DNA of 64,000 bases from Paenibacillus sp. MMS20-IR301 (GTDB taxonomy: Bacteria > Bacillota > Bacilli > Paenibacillales > Paenibacillaceae). Under the pieces are notes generated by a model, which worked only from the letters and a program-made list of their open reading frames with translations, had not been told where the DNA came from and did no database searches. The DNA is taken from contig NZ_CP135275.1 in assembly GCF_032302195.1 (NCBI RefSeq), forward strand, positions 2,356,001 through 2,420,000, written 5' to 3'. A program made the translations under genes and the position numbers. Shown here piece by piece: positions 42,801 through 51,657 of the stretch (within the stretch, counting starts at the first letter, position 1; every line of letters begins with the position of its first letter).

Positions 42801-45158
42801 TTAGTCTTGGCGTGAGCCTGCGGCTGCAGTACCGCGTACGGAAGCCGGCAGGAAAGGGTTCGGCTGCCCCAGGCTATAGATGTGCAGCAGATGCATTGCC
42901 CGTGTGCAGGCAGTATAGAACAGCTTGCGTTCATGCTCACGGCCGTACCGCTCTGCGGAACCGTCGTAGATAATCACTGCATCGAATTCAACGCCTTTTG
43001 CCAGATAGGCCGGGAGCACAAGCGTGCCCTTCTGGAAGTTAGGCGTCTCCTTGGTAACCAGCCTGACCGGCAGCCTGTCTTGCAGCCTGCCGTGCACCTG
43101 TGCGCTCTCCTCCGCTGTTTTGCAGATTACTGCAACATAATGATAGCCCTGGGCATGCAGCTTCAGGACATCCTGCTCCACTGCCGCCAGCAGCTCTGCT
43201 TCAGTGTCTACTACGGTCAAGAGCGGCTCCTCGCCCCGCCGGTTGAACGGAACAATTTTTTCTCCGCCCGGAATCATCGCTCTTGTGAACTCAACAATCT
43301 CGTACGTGGAGCGGTAGCTGCGGGTAAGGGAAATAACCTCCGTGTTCTCTTCACCGTAAATACTGACCAGACCGGCCAGATCGCCAAGCACTTCACCCTG
43401 GGCATAGATGGCCTGGTTGAGGTCGCCGAGCACGGTCATTTTGGCCCGCGGGAACAGCCGGCGCATGAATTCCAGCTGAAACGGAGAGTAATCCTGCACT
43501 TCATCGACAATAACATGCCGGATCAGCGTATTCGTCCGGAACCCCTGGCTGAGCTCCTTCAAATACAGAAACGGAGTGGCATCTTCATACGCCAGCTCGT
43601 TTCCGCTGATGGAATCCAGCGTAAGTCTGCAGATCTCCTCCCATCCTTCCGGCAATGCCTCGCTCACGTTCAGGCTTTCCATCAATTCACGATCGCTGAA
43701 CAGCCTGCTGTACAGCCCCTTCACATCGACGAACCGGCCGCGTTTGGTCCAGCCGCGCAGCGGCTTCAGACGCTGGCTGACAATATAACGGGCAAGCATC
43801 GTTTTCTCTGTATCATAATCATCAAAGCTCTCATTGTGCCCTCCGCCCTTACGGCGCGTCATATTGTAGGCACGCTGATAATCGCTGTTGTCCATCAGGT
43901 CGATCTGGTCCTCCACCCACGCAGCACTGCGCTCCTCCACGCTGAAAGCCGCGGTCTTCTTGAGCAGCCAGCCTGTCATCAGCTCAATCCGGTTAGCCAG
44001 CTTAATGCTGTGATCGTAGCTGTAGAATTGGCGGGCCATTTCTTCCTTGCTGACAACCGCCCTACCCTGGAACATCAGCGGCTTGAACAGCATGCCCTCA
44101 TGCTCCAGCAGATTCACGTACCGCCGGATGACATCAAGGAAAGCCACTGAAGATTTATAGGCAATCGCTTCCCTGCGTATGAAGGCTTCCGGACCGTCCG
44201 GAGCCCCCAGCAGGCTTTCGGTCTGACTAAAGACATCCTCCAGCTGGAACTCCTGTCCAAGCCGGTGCTCCAGATACATCTGGAATGTTGTCTGCTGCAT
44301 GTTGTCTTCACCCAGCTCCGGCAGGACCGTGGAGACATAACTGTTAAACAGCGGATTGGGAGAAAAGAGCAGCATCTGATCAGCTTGCAGCACTTCCCGG
44401 TACTTGTACAGCAGATAAGCTACCCGCTGCAGCGCAGCCGAGGTTTTCCCGCTGCCGGCGGCTCCCTGCACAACCAGCATCCGGCTCTTGTCGTTGCGGA
44501 TGACCGCATTCTGCTCCTTCTGGATAGTCGCAACTATACTTTTCATCCGGTCATCAGCACTATGGCTCAGCACCTGCTGCAGCAGCTCATCCCCGATGGT
44601 CATCCCGGTATCGAACATCACTTCGATCTCACCGTCATCGATTACATACTGGCGCTTCAGCACCATCGTGCCTGTGATCACACCGCCTGGTGTATCATAA
44701 CTTGCCGGACCCGGCGCACCGTCATAATAGAGGCTGGAGATCGGTGCCCGCCAGTCGTAGATCAGGAAATTGCCGTCATCCTCCATCAATGAGCCGATGC
44801 CGAGGTAGATCTTCTCCGCTGCCGTCTCAGCTGATTCCGAGAAATCAATCCGCCCGAAATAAGGGGAGAGCACCAGCTTTCTATACTTTTTGAGCGCTTT
44901 GCTGGACTGCAAATGATGACGCTCGCGTTCGTTCAGAATTTGTGCCTGCTGCCGCAGACTGGTTGAGGTTTCACCCAGATCGTCAGGGCTGCTGAAATTA
45001 ACGGTAACCTCCTCCCAGAAGTCTTTACGCATATCTACAACATCCGTGCGGTGCAGGCCAAGCTCCTCCGACAGCTGCCGGATCCTGGCGGATAACAGCC
45101 CCGTAATGCCGGTTACCCGTGCCTGCTCCTCTTGCCACTCGTGGTCATGTTTTTCCAA
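42801..45158 (-). CDS. helD: RNA polymerase-recycling helicase HelD
   Basis: 785-aa superfamily-1 (UvrD/Rep-like) ATPase. Walker A is QGAAGSGKTS (231-240), Walker B region HVIVDEVQDYSPFQLEFM, motif III GDLNQAIYAQG and motif IV SLTRSYRSTYEIVEF. The N-terminal charged coiled-coil (1-95) is the arm that, in B. subtilis HelD, enters the RNA polymerase secondary channel to eject stalled transcripts. Length and architecture match B. subtilis HelD (YvgS). TTG start with AAGGGGATG upstream. It follows the exporter-like gene by 24 bp and may be co-transcribed with it. Confidence 0.92.
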   Translation of the reverse strand: MEKHDHEWQEEQARVTGITGLLSARIRQLSEELGLHRTDVVDMRKDFWEEVTVNFSSPDDLGETSTSLRQQAQILNERERHHLQSSKALKKYRKLVLSPYFGRIDFSESAETAAEKIYLGIGSLMEDDGNFLIYDWRAPISSLYYDGAPGPASYDTPGGVITGTMVLKRQYVIDDGEIEVMFDTGMTIGDELLQQVLSHSADDRMKSIVATIQKEQNAVIRNDKSRMLVVQGAAGSGKTSAALQRVAYLLYKYREVLQADQMLLFSPNPLFNSYVSTVLPELGEDNMQQTTFQMYLEHRLGQEFQLEDVFSQTESLLGAPDGPEAFIRREAIAYKSSVAFLDVIRRYVNLLEHEGMLFKPLMFQGRAVVSKEEMARQFYSYDHSIKLANRIELMTGWLLKKTAAFSVEERSAAWVEDQIDLMDNSDYQRAYNMTRRKGGGHNESFDDYDTEKTMLARYIVSQRLKPLRGWTKRGRFVDVKGLYSRLFSDRELMESLNVSEALPEGWEEICRLTLDSISGNELAYEDATPFLYLKELSQGFRTNTLIRHVIVDEVQDYSPFQLEFMRRLFPRAKMTVLGDLNQAIYAQGEVLGDLAGLVSIYGEENTEVISLTRSYRSTYEIVEFTRAMIPGGEKIVPFNRRGEEPLLTVVDTEAELLAAVEQDVLKLHAQGYHYVAVICKTAEESAQVHGRLQDRLPVRLVTKETPNFQKGTLVLPAYLAKGVEFDAVIIYDGSAERYGREHERKLFYTACTRAMHLLHIYSLGQPNPFLPASVRGTAAAGSRQD

Positions 45159-45182
45159 GTGTATTTCATCCCCTTCAAAAGG

Positions 45183-46208
45183 TTAATCCTTTAAATTGTC
45201 ACGGCTGATCTGGTCAGCCACCTTGTCCAGCCGGTCCAGCTGATAGCCGTAATCATAGATGGCTGCCGCGACCACAGACAGGCGCAGCTGCCCCGCCTTC
45301 TCCGGATCATAACCGTTGATGGCAGCTTCCAGGAAGCGGTCATTATCCTCTGCAAGCGGCTCTGAATCACCCGCACCCGGCTTCAGCTTATCTTCGAACT
45401 TCAGCAGGATATATTCATGATATTTAATTAACTGCTCCAGATGGCGGTCAAACAGCTCATCTGTCCGTCCCGTCCGCTCCGCCTGGAAATAATGACGGTC
45501 CACAGCCTCCAGGACCTGGAAGCCTTTCTGCAAGGAATTGAGCAGATTTTTGTATACTACCAGCTGCCTCGTCTGGCTGTATTTTGCCCTTCTCAGCTGG
45601 TTTTGCTCCTCTTCGAAGAGGGCATACTTGTCTGCAAGTGCCTTAATTGAACCCTCCAGCGCGTTCTTTTCATCCCGGAACACACTTTCCTTCATTTCAT
45701 GTGACACCGCAGTGCGCAGCAGCAGCGACAAGCTGGTAAAAACGTTCTCGATCTGCTGGATGTACTGCTTGCGCGGCTTTGGCGGGAACACCGCTATATT
45801 AATTATGAATGCCGAGAAAATACCGGTCAGGGTCAGCAAAAAACGGGTCAGGGCGAACTCCCATTGGCCTGAAGCCTCCATTACGGAGATAACCGTAACC
45901 AGCGAGAGGCCGATCGTGTCCGCACGGTTCATTTTCATGCTGATCATAATGACCAGAATACATACCAGGCCGACCGCAATCGGTTCATTAGACAGCAGCA
46001 TGCCCCCAAGCAGCGCAAGCACCGCCCCCATGGTGCTGGTCTGAATCTGATCGAGAAAATATCTCCAGGATCTGTATATGGAAGGCTGCATTGCAAAGAT
46101 GGCTGCAATGGCCGCACCGACAGGCGAAGCGAAATTTAATAGGGCGGACAAATATAGAGCGAGTGTAACTGCAAGACCTGTTTTGAGTATGCGGGCGCCA
46201 AAAGCCAA
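45183..46208 (-). CDS. Aromatic acid exporter-like (FUSC/ArAE_1) membrane protein
   Basis: About 341-aa protein: six hydrophobic segments in residues 8-140, including SPVGAAIAAIFAMQPSIYRSWRYFLDQIQTSTMGA, a family signature, then a long cytoplasmic helical domain (about 145-341). I prefer the TTG at 46208: AGGAGG lies 6 nt upstream of it, but only 1 nt before the ATG at 46214. Three 65-bp repeats immediately upstream form part of its leader. Transport substrate unproven. Confidence 0.82.
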   Translation of the reverse strand: MAFGARILKTGLAVTLALYLSALLNFASPVGAAIAAIFAMQPSIYRSWRYFLDQIQTSTMGAVLALLGGMLLSNEPIAVGLVCILVIMISMKMNRADTIGLSLVTVISVMEASGQWEFALTRFLLTLTGIFSAFIINIAVFPPKPRKQYIQQIENVFTSLSLLLRTAVSHEMKESVFRDEKNALEGSIKALADKYALFEEEQNQLRRAKYSQTRQLVVYKNLLNSLQKGFQVLEAVDRHYFQAERTGRTDELFDRHLEQLIKYHEYILLKFEDKLKPGAGDSEPLAEDNDRFLEAAINGYDPEKAGQLRLSVVAAAIYDYGYQLDRLDKVADQISRDNLKD

Positions 46209-46224
46209 ATCCATTCCTCCTAAA

Positions 46225-46387
46225 GTTTTATGGAGCGCTGCTTCCTTGAATTACTCCGTAATAAAACTTGCTCCGGAAGCATCTGCTTTGTTTTATGGAG
46301 CGTTGCTTCCTTGAATTACTCCGTAATAAAACTTGCTTCGTAAGCATCCTCTTAGTTTTATGGAGCGTTGCTTCCTTGAATTACTCC
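46225..46387. repeat. 65-bp tandem repeat, 2.5 copies, with hairpins
   Basis: Copies begin at 46225, 46290 and 46355 (the last truncated after 33 bp). The first about 50 bp are identical save one base. Each contains GTTTTAT-GGAG and CTCC-gta-ATAAAAC, able to pair, and a small TGCTT/AAGCA stem. It lies between a minus-strand exporter gene and a plus-strand secreted-protein gene, next to the former's ribosome site. Confidence 0.88.
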
Positions 46388-46503
46388 AGCGCTGCTTCAT
46401 ACATTTATGTATATCCTGAGGCGTTTCGGTTAATCTCTAATATTTGCATACACATTATTACCCATGATGCATACTCAACACACATTTCAGAAGAGGTGAA
46501 CCC

Positions 46504-47016
46504 ATGAACAGCAACATTAGAAGAATAACCGTATTCGCCGCAGCTGTGATGCTCAGTCTGGCTCCGGCTGCCGCATTTGCAGAGCATCCCTCTGCGGGCA
46601 AGCCTACCGCTGCACCTGATTCCATTCATGCCGGCCAAGGCCACGGCCATCCGCACAGCCGGGAAAAGGGCTTCCGGACCGGCGGCCACTTCATTATCAG
46701 CGAATCAGCAAAGCTGCTTGAAATGGACCGTTCAGAGCTGATTAACAGCCTGAAAGCAGGCAAGACGCTGTACGGTCTGGCCCAGGAGAAGAAGGGCTGG
46801 AGTGAAGAGCAGTATATTCAGAAGCTGACTGAAGCAGCCGGCCTCAAGCTCGATGAGTCGGTCAAGGACGGGCGGCTGACCAAAGAAGATGCGGACAAGC
46901 TCAGAGCGGGCCTGCCGGTGATGATCAAGCTGAGCCTCAGCCACACAGCCCGGATTCAGCAGGGCCAGCCGTCTCAGCAGCCGTCTCAGCAGCCTTCGGC
47001 TCCGAAGAACAGATAA
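46504..47016 (+). CDS. Secreted protein of unknown function
   Basis: 170 aa. A signal peptide (1-about 26, cleavage after AAAFA) is followed by a His-rich segment GQGHGHPHSR, then a helical domain HFIISESAKLLEMDRSELINSLKAGKTLYGLAQEKKG...YIQKLTEAAGLKLDESVKDGRLTKEDADKL, a pattern common in secreted Bacillota proteins. The tail has QPSQQPSQQPS repeats. The His-rich stretch may bind metal (inference). Ribosome site AGAAGAGGTG. Single gene. Confidence 0.8.
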   Translation: MNSNIRRITVFAAAVMLSLAPAAAFAEHPSAGKPTAAPDSIHAGQGHGHPHSREKGFRTGGHFIISESAKLLEMDRSELINSLKAGKTLYGLAQEKKGWSEEQYIQKLTEAAGLKLDESVKDGRLTKEDADKLRAGLPVMIKLSLSHTARIQQGQPSQQPSQQPSAPKNR

Positions 47017-47042
47017 ATACCAGAATGCGGATGCCTGGCATG

Positions 47043-47723
47043 CTATTTGCGGGGATCCGCATTTTTGCGTGGAATAACAGGCTTACGGCCCCTTGCATTC
47101 CGGTAAGCCTCGAAGCAGGCAGCCGACAGCATCAGCCAGGCTCCGCTGGCCGCGTACCCGCCAATAACATCACTGGGGTAATGCACCCCGAGATAAATCC
47201 GGCTCCAGCCGATTCCTCCAGTCATCAGCACTGTGAACAGAATCAGCAACAGCCGTTCCCGCCGGTTACGCATATGTCTCCAGAGCAGATAGGCGATTAC
47301 ACCATACAGGGAGAAGGCAGCCATGGAGTGACCGCTTGGGAAGCTGTAGCCGGCCTGCTCAATGAGCCGGTGGATGTTGGGGCGCTCCCGGTGGAACCAG
47401 AGCTTCAGCAGTGTGTTCAGCAGCTGCGAGCCTATGCCTACCCAGAGAAACAGAACGAGCTCCATCCGGTGCTTCAGGATGAAGAACAGAATCGCTATCG
47501 TCAGCAGCGATATTCCTACAGCCAGCTTGGAGGAGCCGACGAGAGACAGGCTTTTGGCTAAGGCAGTCAGACCCGGTGATTCCATTGATTGTACGATATT
47601 AATAACTGTACGGTCAAAGCCGGCGGTTTCGTCCAGCACAACCAGTACCGCAATTAGAATAAATCCCAGCAAAAACCATATAAAACGGCGAAATCCGCCG
47701 GACCAGTAATGATAATAAAGCAT
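47043..47723 (-). CDS. PAP2 family phosphatase
   Basis: 226-aa membrane phosphatase with the three PAP2 motifs: KLWFHRERP (motif 1), YSFPSGHSM (motif 2) and SRIYLGVHYPSDVIGGY (motif 3), within six membrane helices. Acts on lipid phosphates such as undecaprenyl pyrophosphate or phosphatidylglycerophosphate. I start at the ATG 47723, preceded by AAGGGGG at 5 nt; an upstream ATG eight codons earlier has no ribosome site. Single gene. Confidence 0.92.
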   Translation of the reverse strand: MLYYHYWSGGFRRFIWFLLGFILIAVLVVLDETAGFDRTVINIVQSMESPGLTALAKSLSLVGSSKLAVGISLLTIAILFFILKHRMELVLFLWVGIGSQLLNTLLKLWFHRERPNIHRLIEQAGYSFPSGHSMAAFSLYGVIAYLLWRHMRNRRERLLLILFTVLMTGGIGWSRIYLGVHYPSDVIGGYAASGAWLMLSAACFEAYRNARGRKPVIPRKNADPRK

Positions 47724-47833
47724 AACTACCCCCTTGTCTATTGCCAAGCCGCTTGAACAGATTTCCTGAGAGCGGCTGTCCCGTGTTATAATTGCCTAGA
47801 AGTTAATTCATATACAGATGGAGTGCTGCCAAA

Positions 47834-48055
47834 GTGGAAAGTCTAAAATTACAGGAACGTTTGTTGAACCAGTGCATCTCAACAAAGGTGCCCGTGACGA
47901 TTTTTACAACTAACGGAGTCAAAATGCAGGGCCTCGTAACTTCTTATGACGCTTACACAATCACCTTGCAGGGCCAGGGTGACGGCAGGCAAAACGTGCT
48001 CTTCAAATCAGCTGTCTCCACTGTAGTACCGCTTAAGCCTGTCTCGCTTAAATAA
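47834..48055 (+). CDS. hfq: Hfq-like RNA chaperone (stand-alone paralogue)
   Basis: 73-aa Sm-fold protein. Sm1 is VTIFTTNGVKMQGLVTSYDAYTITL and Sm2 is NVLFKSAVSTVVP. The usual Sm2 signature YKHAISTI reads FKSAVSTV here: Phe57 and Ser59 replace Tyr and the His of the proximal-pore YKH. Gln7 and Asp39, matching Gln8 and Asp40 of E. coli Hfq, are kept. GTG start with GGAG upstream. It lies between PAP2 and lactonase genes and not behind miaA, where canonical hfq of Bacillales sits, so it is probably a paralogue. RNA-binding specificity may differ. Confidence 0.85.
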   Translation: MESLKLQERLLNQCISTKVPVTIFTTNGVKMQGLVTSYDAYTITLQGQGDGRQNVLFKSAVSTVVPLKPVSLK

Positions 48056-48110
48056 GCAATCCGGCAGACATGCTCTTTAACCCACAATTACAATTATGCT
48101 GTCCCGAATC

Positions 48111-48149
48111 AAAAGGAACACCGGAGCAAGCTAATCCGGTGTTCCTTTT
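48111..48149. terminator. Bidirectional terminator between hfq and lactonase genes
   Basis: AAAAGGAACACCGGA / TCCGGTGTTCCTTTT, 15-bp stem with a 9-nt loop; A-run and T-run on opposite sides serve both strands. Confidence 0.93.
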
Positions 48150-48220
48150 GTGATTCAATGGCCCGCTCAGGCATACATGCTGCCTAGTGCATGGCTGCGG
48201 TAAACACGCTGCTTACGCGC

Positions 48221-49327
48221 TTACTGCAGGAATGCAGCAGGCCGTACACAGACAGGCTTGGACAGCTCTGCCGTGTTCCCTGTGAAGTTCAGCAGCCCGC
48301 TGGCAGCATCCAAAGAGAAGACAACCAGATTGTTGCCGTCACGGTTAGCCACAATCAGATATGCCCCGTCCGGTGTAACTGTGAAATGACGCGGGTGGCC
48401 CCCACGGGTGGATTCATGCTGGACCACTGTCAGCTCAGCCGTCTCCGGATTTACCGCGTAGACCACAATACTGTCATGCCCGCGGTTAGAGCCGTACAGA
48501 TACTTGCCGTCCTTGGAGAACGCAATTTCCGCACAGCCGTTCTTATCAGCCGGGTAATCATCAGGCAGGGTAGATATTGTATAAGCTGTCTGCAATGCTC
48601 CAGTGTCTGCATCATACTTGAACGAAGTTACGCTGCTGTCAAGCTCGTTAATGACATATGCAGATTTGCCGTCCGGATGGAACACAAAATGGCGCGGCCC
48701 TGCTCCTTCATGCAGCTTCGTATCCCCGATCACTTCAAACTTCCCGGTCTCCTCATGAATCCGGTAGCTGCGGATCAGATCCAGGCCCAGATCAGACACG
48801 AACAGGAAAGTTTCATCCGGGCTGAAAATAGCCGAATGCGGATGCGGCTTGTCCTGTCCCGGGCGGACACTGTGTCCTGTATGTACAGCAGTATCAGTCA
48901 GGGCAACCGGCAGTCCGGCTTCATCAAGCGCAAGCAGGCCAACCGTTCCTCCATGGTAGCTGCACACTACAATATGTTTATGGTCTGCATCTCTGTTAAT
49001 ATGGCAGGTTGTGGCCTGTGCTGTGCCTGCGGCAGACATCGTAGGAATCCGGCTCAGCTCTGTCAGCTTGCCTGTCTCCGGCTCAATTGCGAAGGTGATG
49101 ACTTCCCCTTCTTTGCCGCCTGCCCCATTAGGCTTCTCTCCAATGGCATAGAGCTTCAGCCCGGAAGGGTCTACATTCACGAACGTAGGGTTCGTTATGC
49201 CTTCTGCTGTATCCAGCCGCTCAAGCGTACCTCCTGCTGCGCCGTCAAAAGCAAACACCTGAACCCCGCTCTCTTCTGCAGTCGCATAAGAGCCGGTAAA
49301 TAGCAGCAGCTTCGTATTCTTATTCAT
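48221..49327 (-). CDS. Lactonase family beta-propeller protein (6-phosphogluconolactonase-like)
   Basis: 368-aa seven-bladed propeller of the YkgB/Pgl type. Typical blade segments are GPRHFVFHPDGKSAYVINELDSSVTSFKYD, GHDSIVVYAVNP and GHPRHFTVTPDGAYLIVANRDGNNLVVF. E. coli Pgl of this family hydrolyses 6-phosphogluconolactone; others act on carboxymuconolactone. No signal peptide, so cytoplasmic. ATG with AGGAGGAG upstream. Substrate not settled from sequence. Confidence 0.9.
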   Translation of the reverse strand: MNKNTKLLLFTGSYATAEESGVQVFAFDGAAGGTLERLDTAEGITNPTFVNVDPSGLKLYAIGEKPNGAGGKEGEVITFAIEPETGKLTELSRIPTMSAAGTAQATTCHINRDADHKHIVVCSYHGGTVGLLALDEAGLPVALTDTAVHTGHSVRPGQDKPHPHSAIFSPDETFLFVSDLGLDLIRSYRIHEETGKFEVIGDTKLHEGAGPRHFVFHPDGKSAYVINELDSSVTSFKYDADTGALQTAYTISTLPDDYPADKNGCAEIAFSKDGKYLYGSNRGHDSIVVYAVNPETAELTVVQHESTRGGHPRHFTVTPDGAYLIVANRDGNNLVVFSLDAASGLLNFTGNTAELSKPVCVRPAAFLQ

Positions 49328-49541
49328 CTGGGTACTCCTCCTCCAAGTTGTTATGGATGCTGTTCCGGCAACCGGATGGCATCAGCCATCTATATAATTT
49401 ACAATTTTTCATGAGGTATGACAAATGCAACGGAAAAAATGACAAAAAACATTTCAAAAATAAGACTTCTCAAAGAGAAAAGAGTATGCTATAATGAAAG
49501 CGCTAACATCAATGTTAATTATGGATAAAGGGGGAACACGA

Positions 49542-49877
49542 ATGAGCAGCCTGCTGGAAGCCAGAAATGTATATGAGGACTTCGAGGTGGAGACAGACAT
49601 TCTGTTCTTTAAGGTCGGGGACCATGACCTGGTCATTTTTCACGGCAGAAACTACAATATTAAAAAAAGAATGACTGCCGAGCAACTGAACCGCTTATTG
49701 TCAAGCAACAGCTATTATCATGTGTACGGAGGCTGTTATGTCAACCTGAATAAGATCAGCTCCATCGAAGATGACTGCATCTATTTCGGGGAAATGGGCT
49801 TATACGCCAAGTCAGTGCGTGTTCCCAGACGCAAACAGGAAAGCATCCGCCATCTGCTGAGAGGACTCAGCTCCTGA
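49542..49877 (+). CDS. LytTR-domain DNA-binding protein without receiver
   Basis: 111-aa protein consisting essentially of one LytTR domain (about 18-108; core IKKRMTAEQLNRLLSSNSYYHVYGGCYVNLNKISSIEDDCIYF). LytTR domains bind DNA through beta-sheet loops and usually follow a receiver, absent here. Start at 49542 chosen for AAAGGGGG 7 nt upstream. No kinase adjoins. Regulates unknown targets, possibly in response to direct ligand binding. Confidence 0.88.
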   Translation: MSSLLEARNVYEDFEVETDILFFKVGDHDLVIFHGRNYNIKKRMTAEQLNRLLSSNSYYHVYGGCYVNLNKISSIEDDCIYFGEMGLYAKSVRVPRRKQESIRHLLRGLSS

Positions 49878-49936
49878 CGCGGATACATATCCGCCGTAAC
49901 CTGCAACTTACCGTATTCAAAGTCTCTTCTCATCAG

Positions 49937-49977
49937 GCCGGAGCGCACATGGGGAACCATGGCTGCTCCGGCTTTTT
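49937..49977 (+). terminator. Terminator after the LytTR gene
   Basis: GCCGGAGC / GCTCCGGC stem with an inner CATGG/CCATG stem, followed by TTTTT. Confidence 0.9.
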
Positions 49978-50106
49978 CCTGTATCTTAATGAATTATTAA
50001 AAAGTTATTAAGCTTTTTTATACTTTCTTAAGGTTTGGAAATCTTTTTTCTGGTAAAGTTGTAGAAAGACAGGCACCACCTATATTGAAGGGAGTCATTA
50101 CTTATA

Positions 50107-51306
50107 ATGGACAAAAAAGATTTCAACGAAAATGAAGAGCTTCAAAACGGCGTTACACCGGAAGAGGGAAACGAACCTGCTGAGGCTGCACAAACTGATT
50201 CTGCACCTGAAGAAGTTATTGTTTCAGAAGAACCAGTGCAAGCTGCAGAAGTAAGCTCCAGCACACCTCCATCTCCGATTATTGAAGAAAGCGTTCCCGT
50301 AATGAATAAGGTTGGCGGCGCTACACCTCCTTCCACTCCGGCGGCACCTGCCGGCGGCAAAGGCTGGATGATCGCTTCGATCGTACTGGCTGCGGCGCTG
50401 ATCGTTGTGCTGATTGTACAACCTTTCAAGAAGGATGATAGCAAAATTGCTGTGGCAACCGTTAACGGAGCGGATATCACCAAAGCACAGCTTTATGATA
50501 AATTGGTTGAAGCCGGCGGTAAATCCACACTGCAGAACCTGATCACTACTACACTAGTGGATCAGGAGGCCAAGAAAGCCAATATTACCGTAACCGATGA
50601 AGATATCAATAAAGAGATCGAAGACCTGACAGCACAGTTCGGCGGTGAGGAAGCCTTGAATTCTGCTCTGCAGCAGAGCTCCATGACCCTTGACGACCTG
50701 AAGAAGCAAATGCCTTTGCAGGTAGAAATCCGCAAGCTGGTAGAACCGCAAGTGAGTGTTACCGACGAAGAAATCTCTAAATATTTCGACGAGAACAAAG
50801 CCACCTTCAACCAGGAAGAAGAGGTCCGCGCATCCCATATCCTCGTTGAAACCAAAGAAGAAGCTGACGCCATCGTTAAGCAGCTGAAAGACGGCGCTGA
50901 CTTTGCAGCGCTGGCTAAAGAGAAATCCGCAGATACCGGTTCGAAGGACAACGGCGGGGATCTTGACTTCTTCAAACGCGGCGATATGGTTGCTGAATTC
51001 TCCGATGCTGCCTTCAAATTGAAGATTGGTGAAACCAGCGGTGCGGTGAAGACCGATTACGGCTACCACATCATCAAGGTAACTGACCGCAAGGAAGCAC
51101 ATGAGTACACCCTTGAGGAAAAGAAAGAGGAAATCAAGAAAACTCTGACTTCCCAAAAGGTATCTGAAAAGTCCTCCACCTGGCTGGCTGATCTGACTAA
51201 AAATGCTACCATCACCAATACTTTGACTGATGATCCAGAAGCTTCCGCAACCCCGGCTGCAAGTGAAGAGCCTGCTGCCACAGCAACTGAAGCACCTTCC
51301 AAATAA
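50107..51306 (+). CDS. Membrane-anchored parvulin-type foldase (PrsA/SurA-like)
   Basis: 399-aa peptidyl-prolyl isomerase. An acidic, Pro/Glu-rich cytoplasmic N-terminus (1-85) leads to one membrane helix (about 87-106), a SurA-N-like helical domain (about 115-235) and a parvulin rotamase domain (about 240-330: ASHILVETKEEADAI, KDNGGDLDFFKRGDMVAEFSDAAFKL, TDYGYHIIKVTDR). The tail is Ala/Thr/Pro-rich. It helps secreted proteins fold outside the membrane. Unlike PrsA it has no lipobox and is held by a signal anchor with a long cytoplasmic tail. Single gene. Confidence 0.92.
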   Translation: MDKKDFNENEELQNGVTPEEGNEPAEAAQTDSAPEEVIVSEEPVQAAEVSSSTPPSPIIEESVPVMNKVGGATPPSTPAAPAGGKGWMIASIVLAAALIVVLIVQPFKKDDSKIAVATVNGADITKAQLYDKLVEAGGKSTLQNLITTTLVDQEAKKANITVTDEDINKEIEDLTAQFGGEEALNSALQQSSMTLDDLKKQMPLQVEIRKLVEPQVSVTDEEISKYFDENKATFNQEEEVRASHILVETKEEADAIVKQLKDGADFAALAKEKSADTGSKDNGGDLDFFKRGDMVAEFSDAAFKLKIGETSGAVKTDYGYHIIKVTDRKEAHEYTLEEKKEEIKKTLTSQKVSEKSSTWLADLTKNATITNTLTDDPEASATPAASEEPAATATEAPSK

Positions 51307-51317
51307 TACAGCTATAC

Positions 51318-51352
51318 AAAGAGGACAGGCGGATTAACCGCCTGTCCTCTTT
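51318..51352. terminator. Bidirectional terminator after the foldase gene
   Basis: AAAGAGGACAGGCGG / CCGCCTGTCCTCTTT, 15-bp perfect stem with a 5-nt loop. Also positioned to end the convergent DUF2188 gene. Confidence 0.93.
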
Positions 51353-51380
51353 AATAGTTAAGAATACATATGTTTCGTGG

Positions 51381-51575
51381 TCAATGATTCTTTTTGCGGA
51401 TCTGCTTATCCCGGTTCTCGCCCCATTCCTTGGCCTGTGCGGTAGCGATGGAAATCGCCCGCCCCTCCTCATACCCCTCCTCAAGCAGTGCATTAGCAAT
51501 CTCTACCGCCTTATTCCTGATCGGTGCGGTGAAATTCTTCAGTGATTCAGGATAAACATCCTTATTCCATGGCAT
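51381..51575 (-). CDS. YdaT-like small protein (DUF2188)
   Basis: 64-aa protein resembling B. subtilis general-stress protein YdaT: MPWNKDVYPESLKNF followed by RNKAVEIANALLEEGYEEGRAISIATAQAKEW. The domain occurs in stress-linked proteins of unknown biochemistry. Start at 51575 is set by AAGGAGG 8 nt upstream; a longer in-frame ORF starts 12 codons earlier over the promoter. Cytoplasmic. No SigB-type promoter was confirmed. Confidence 0.8.
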   Translation of the reverse strand: MPWNKDVYPESLKNFTAPIRNKAVEIANALLEEGYEEGRAISIATAQAKEWGENRDKQIRKKNH

Positions 51576-51657
51576 AGCAAAAACCTCCTTGACCGGACTA
51601 TATACATACATAGCCTGATCAGGGAGGTTCTAAACCATCTGTTATTTGCTTGTTACA

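Noticed and set aside
42882..44150. A 422-codon open frame antisense to helD
   Set aside because: Same artefact: lies wholly within helD, which has all helicase motifs; the translation is His/Gln/Leu-rich with no domain.
46225..46387. 65-bp repeat as a CRISPR array
   Set aside because: Most of the unit is repeated, leaving no unique spacers, and there are only 2.5 copies.
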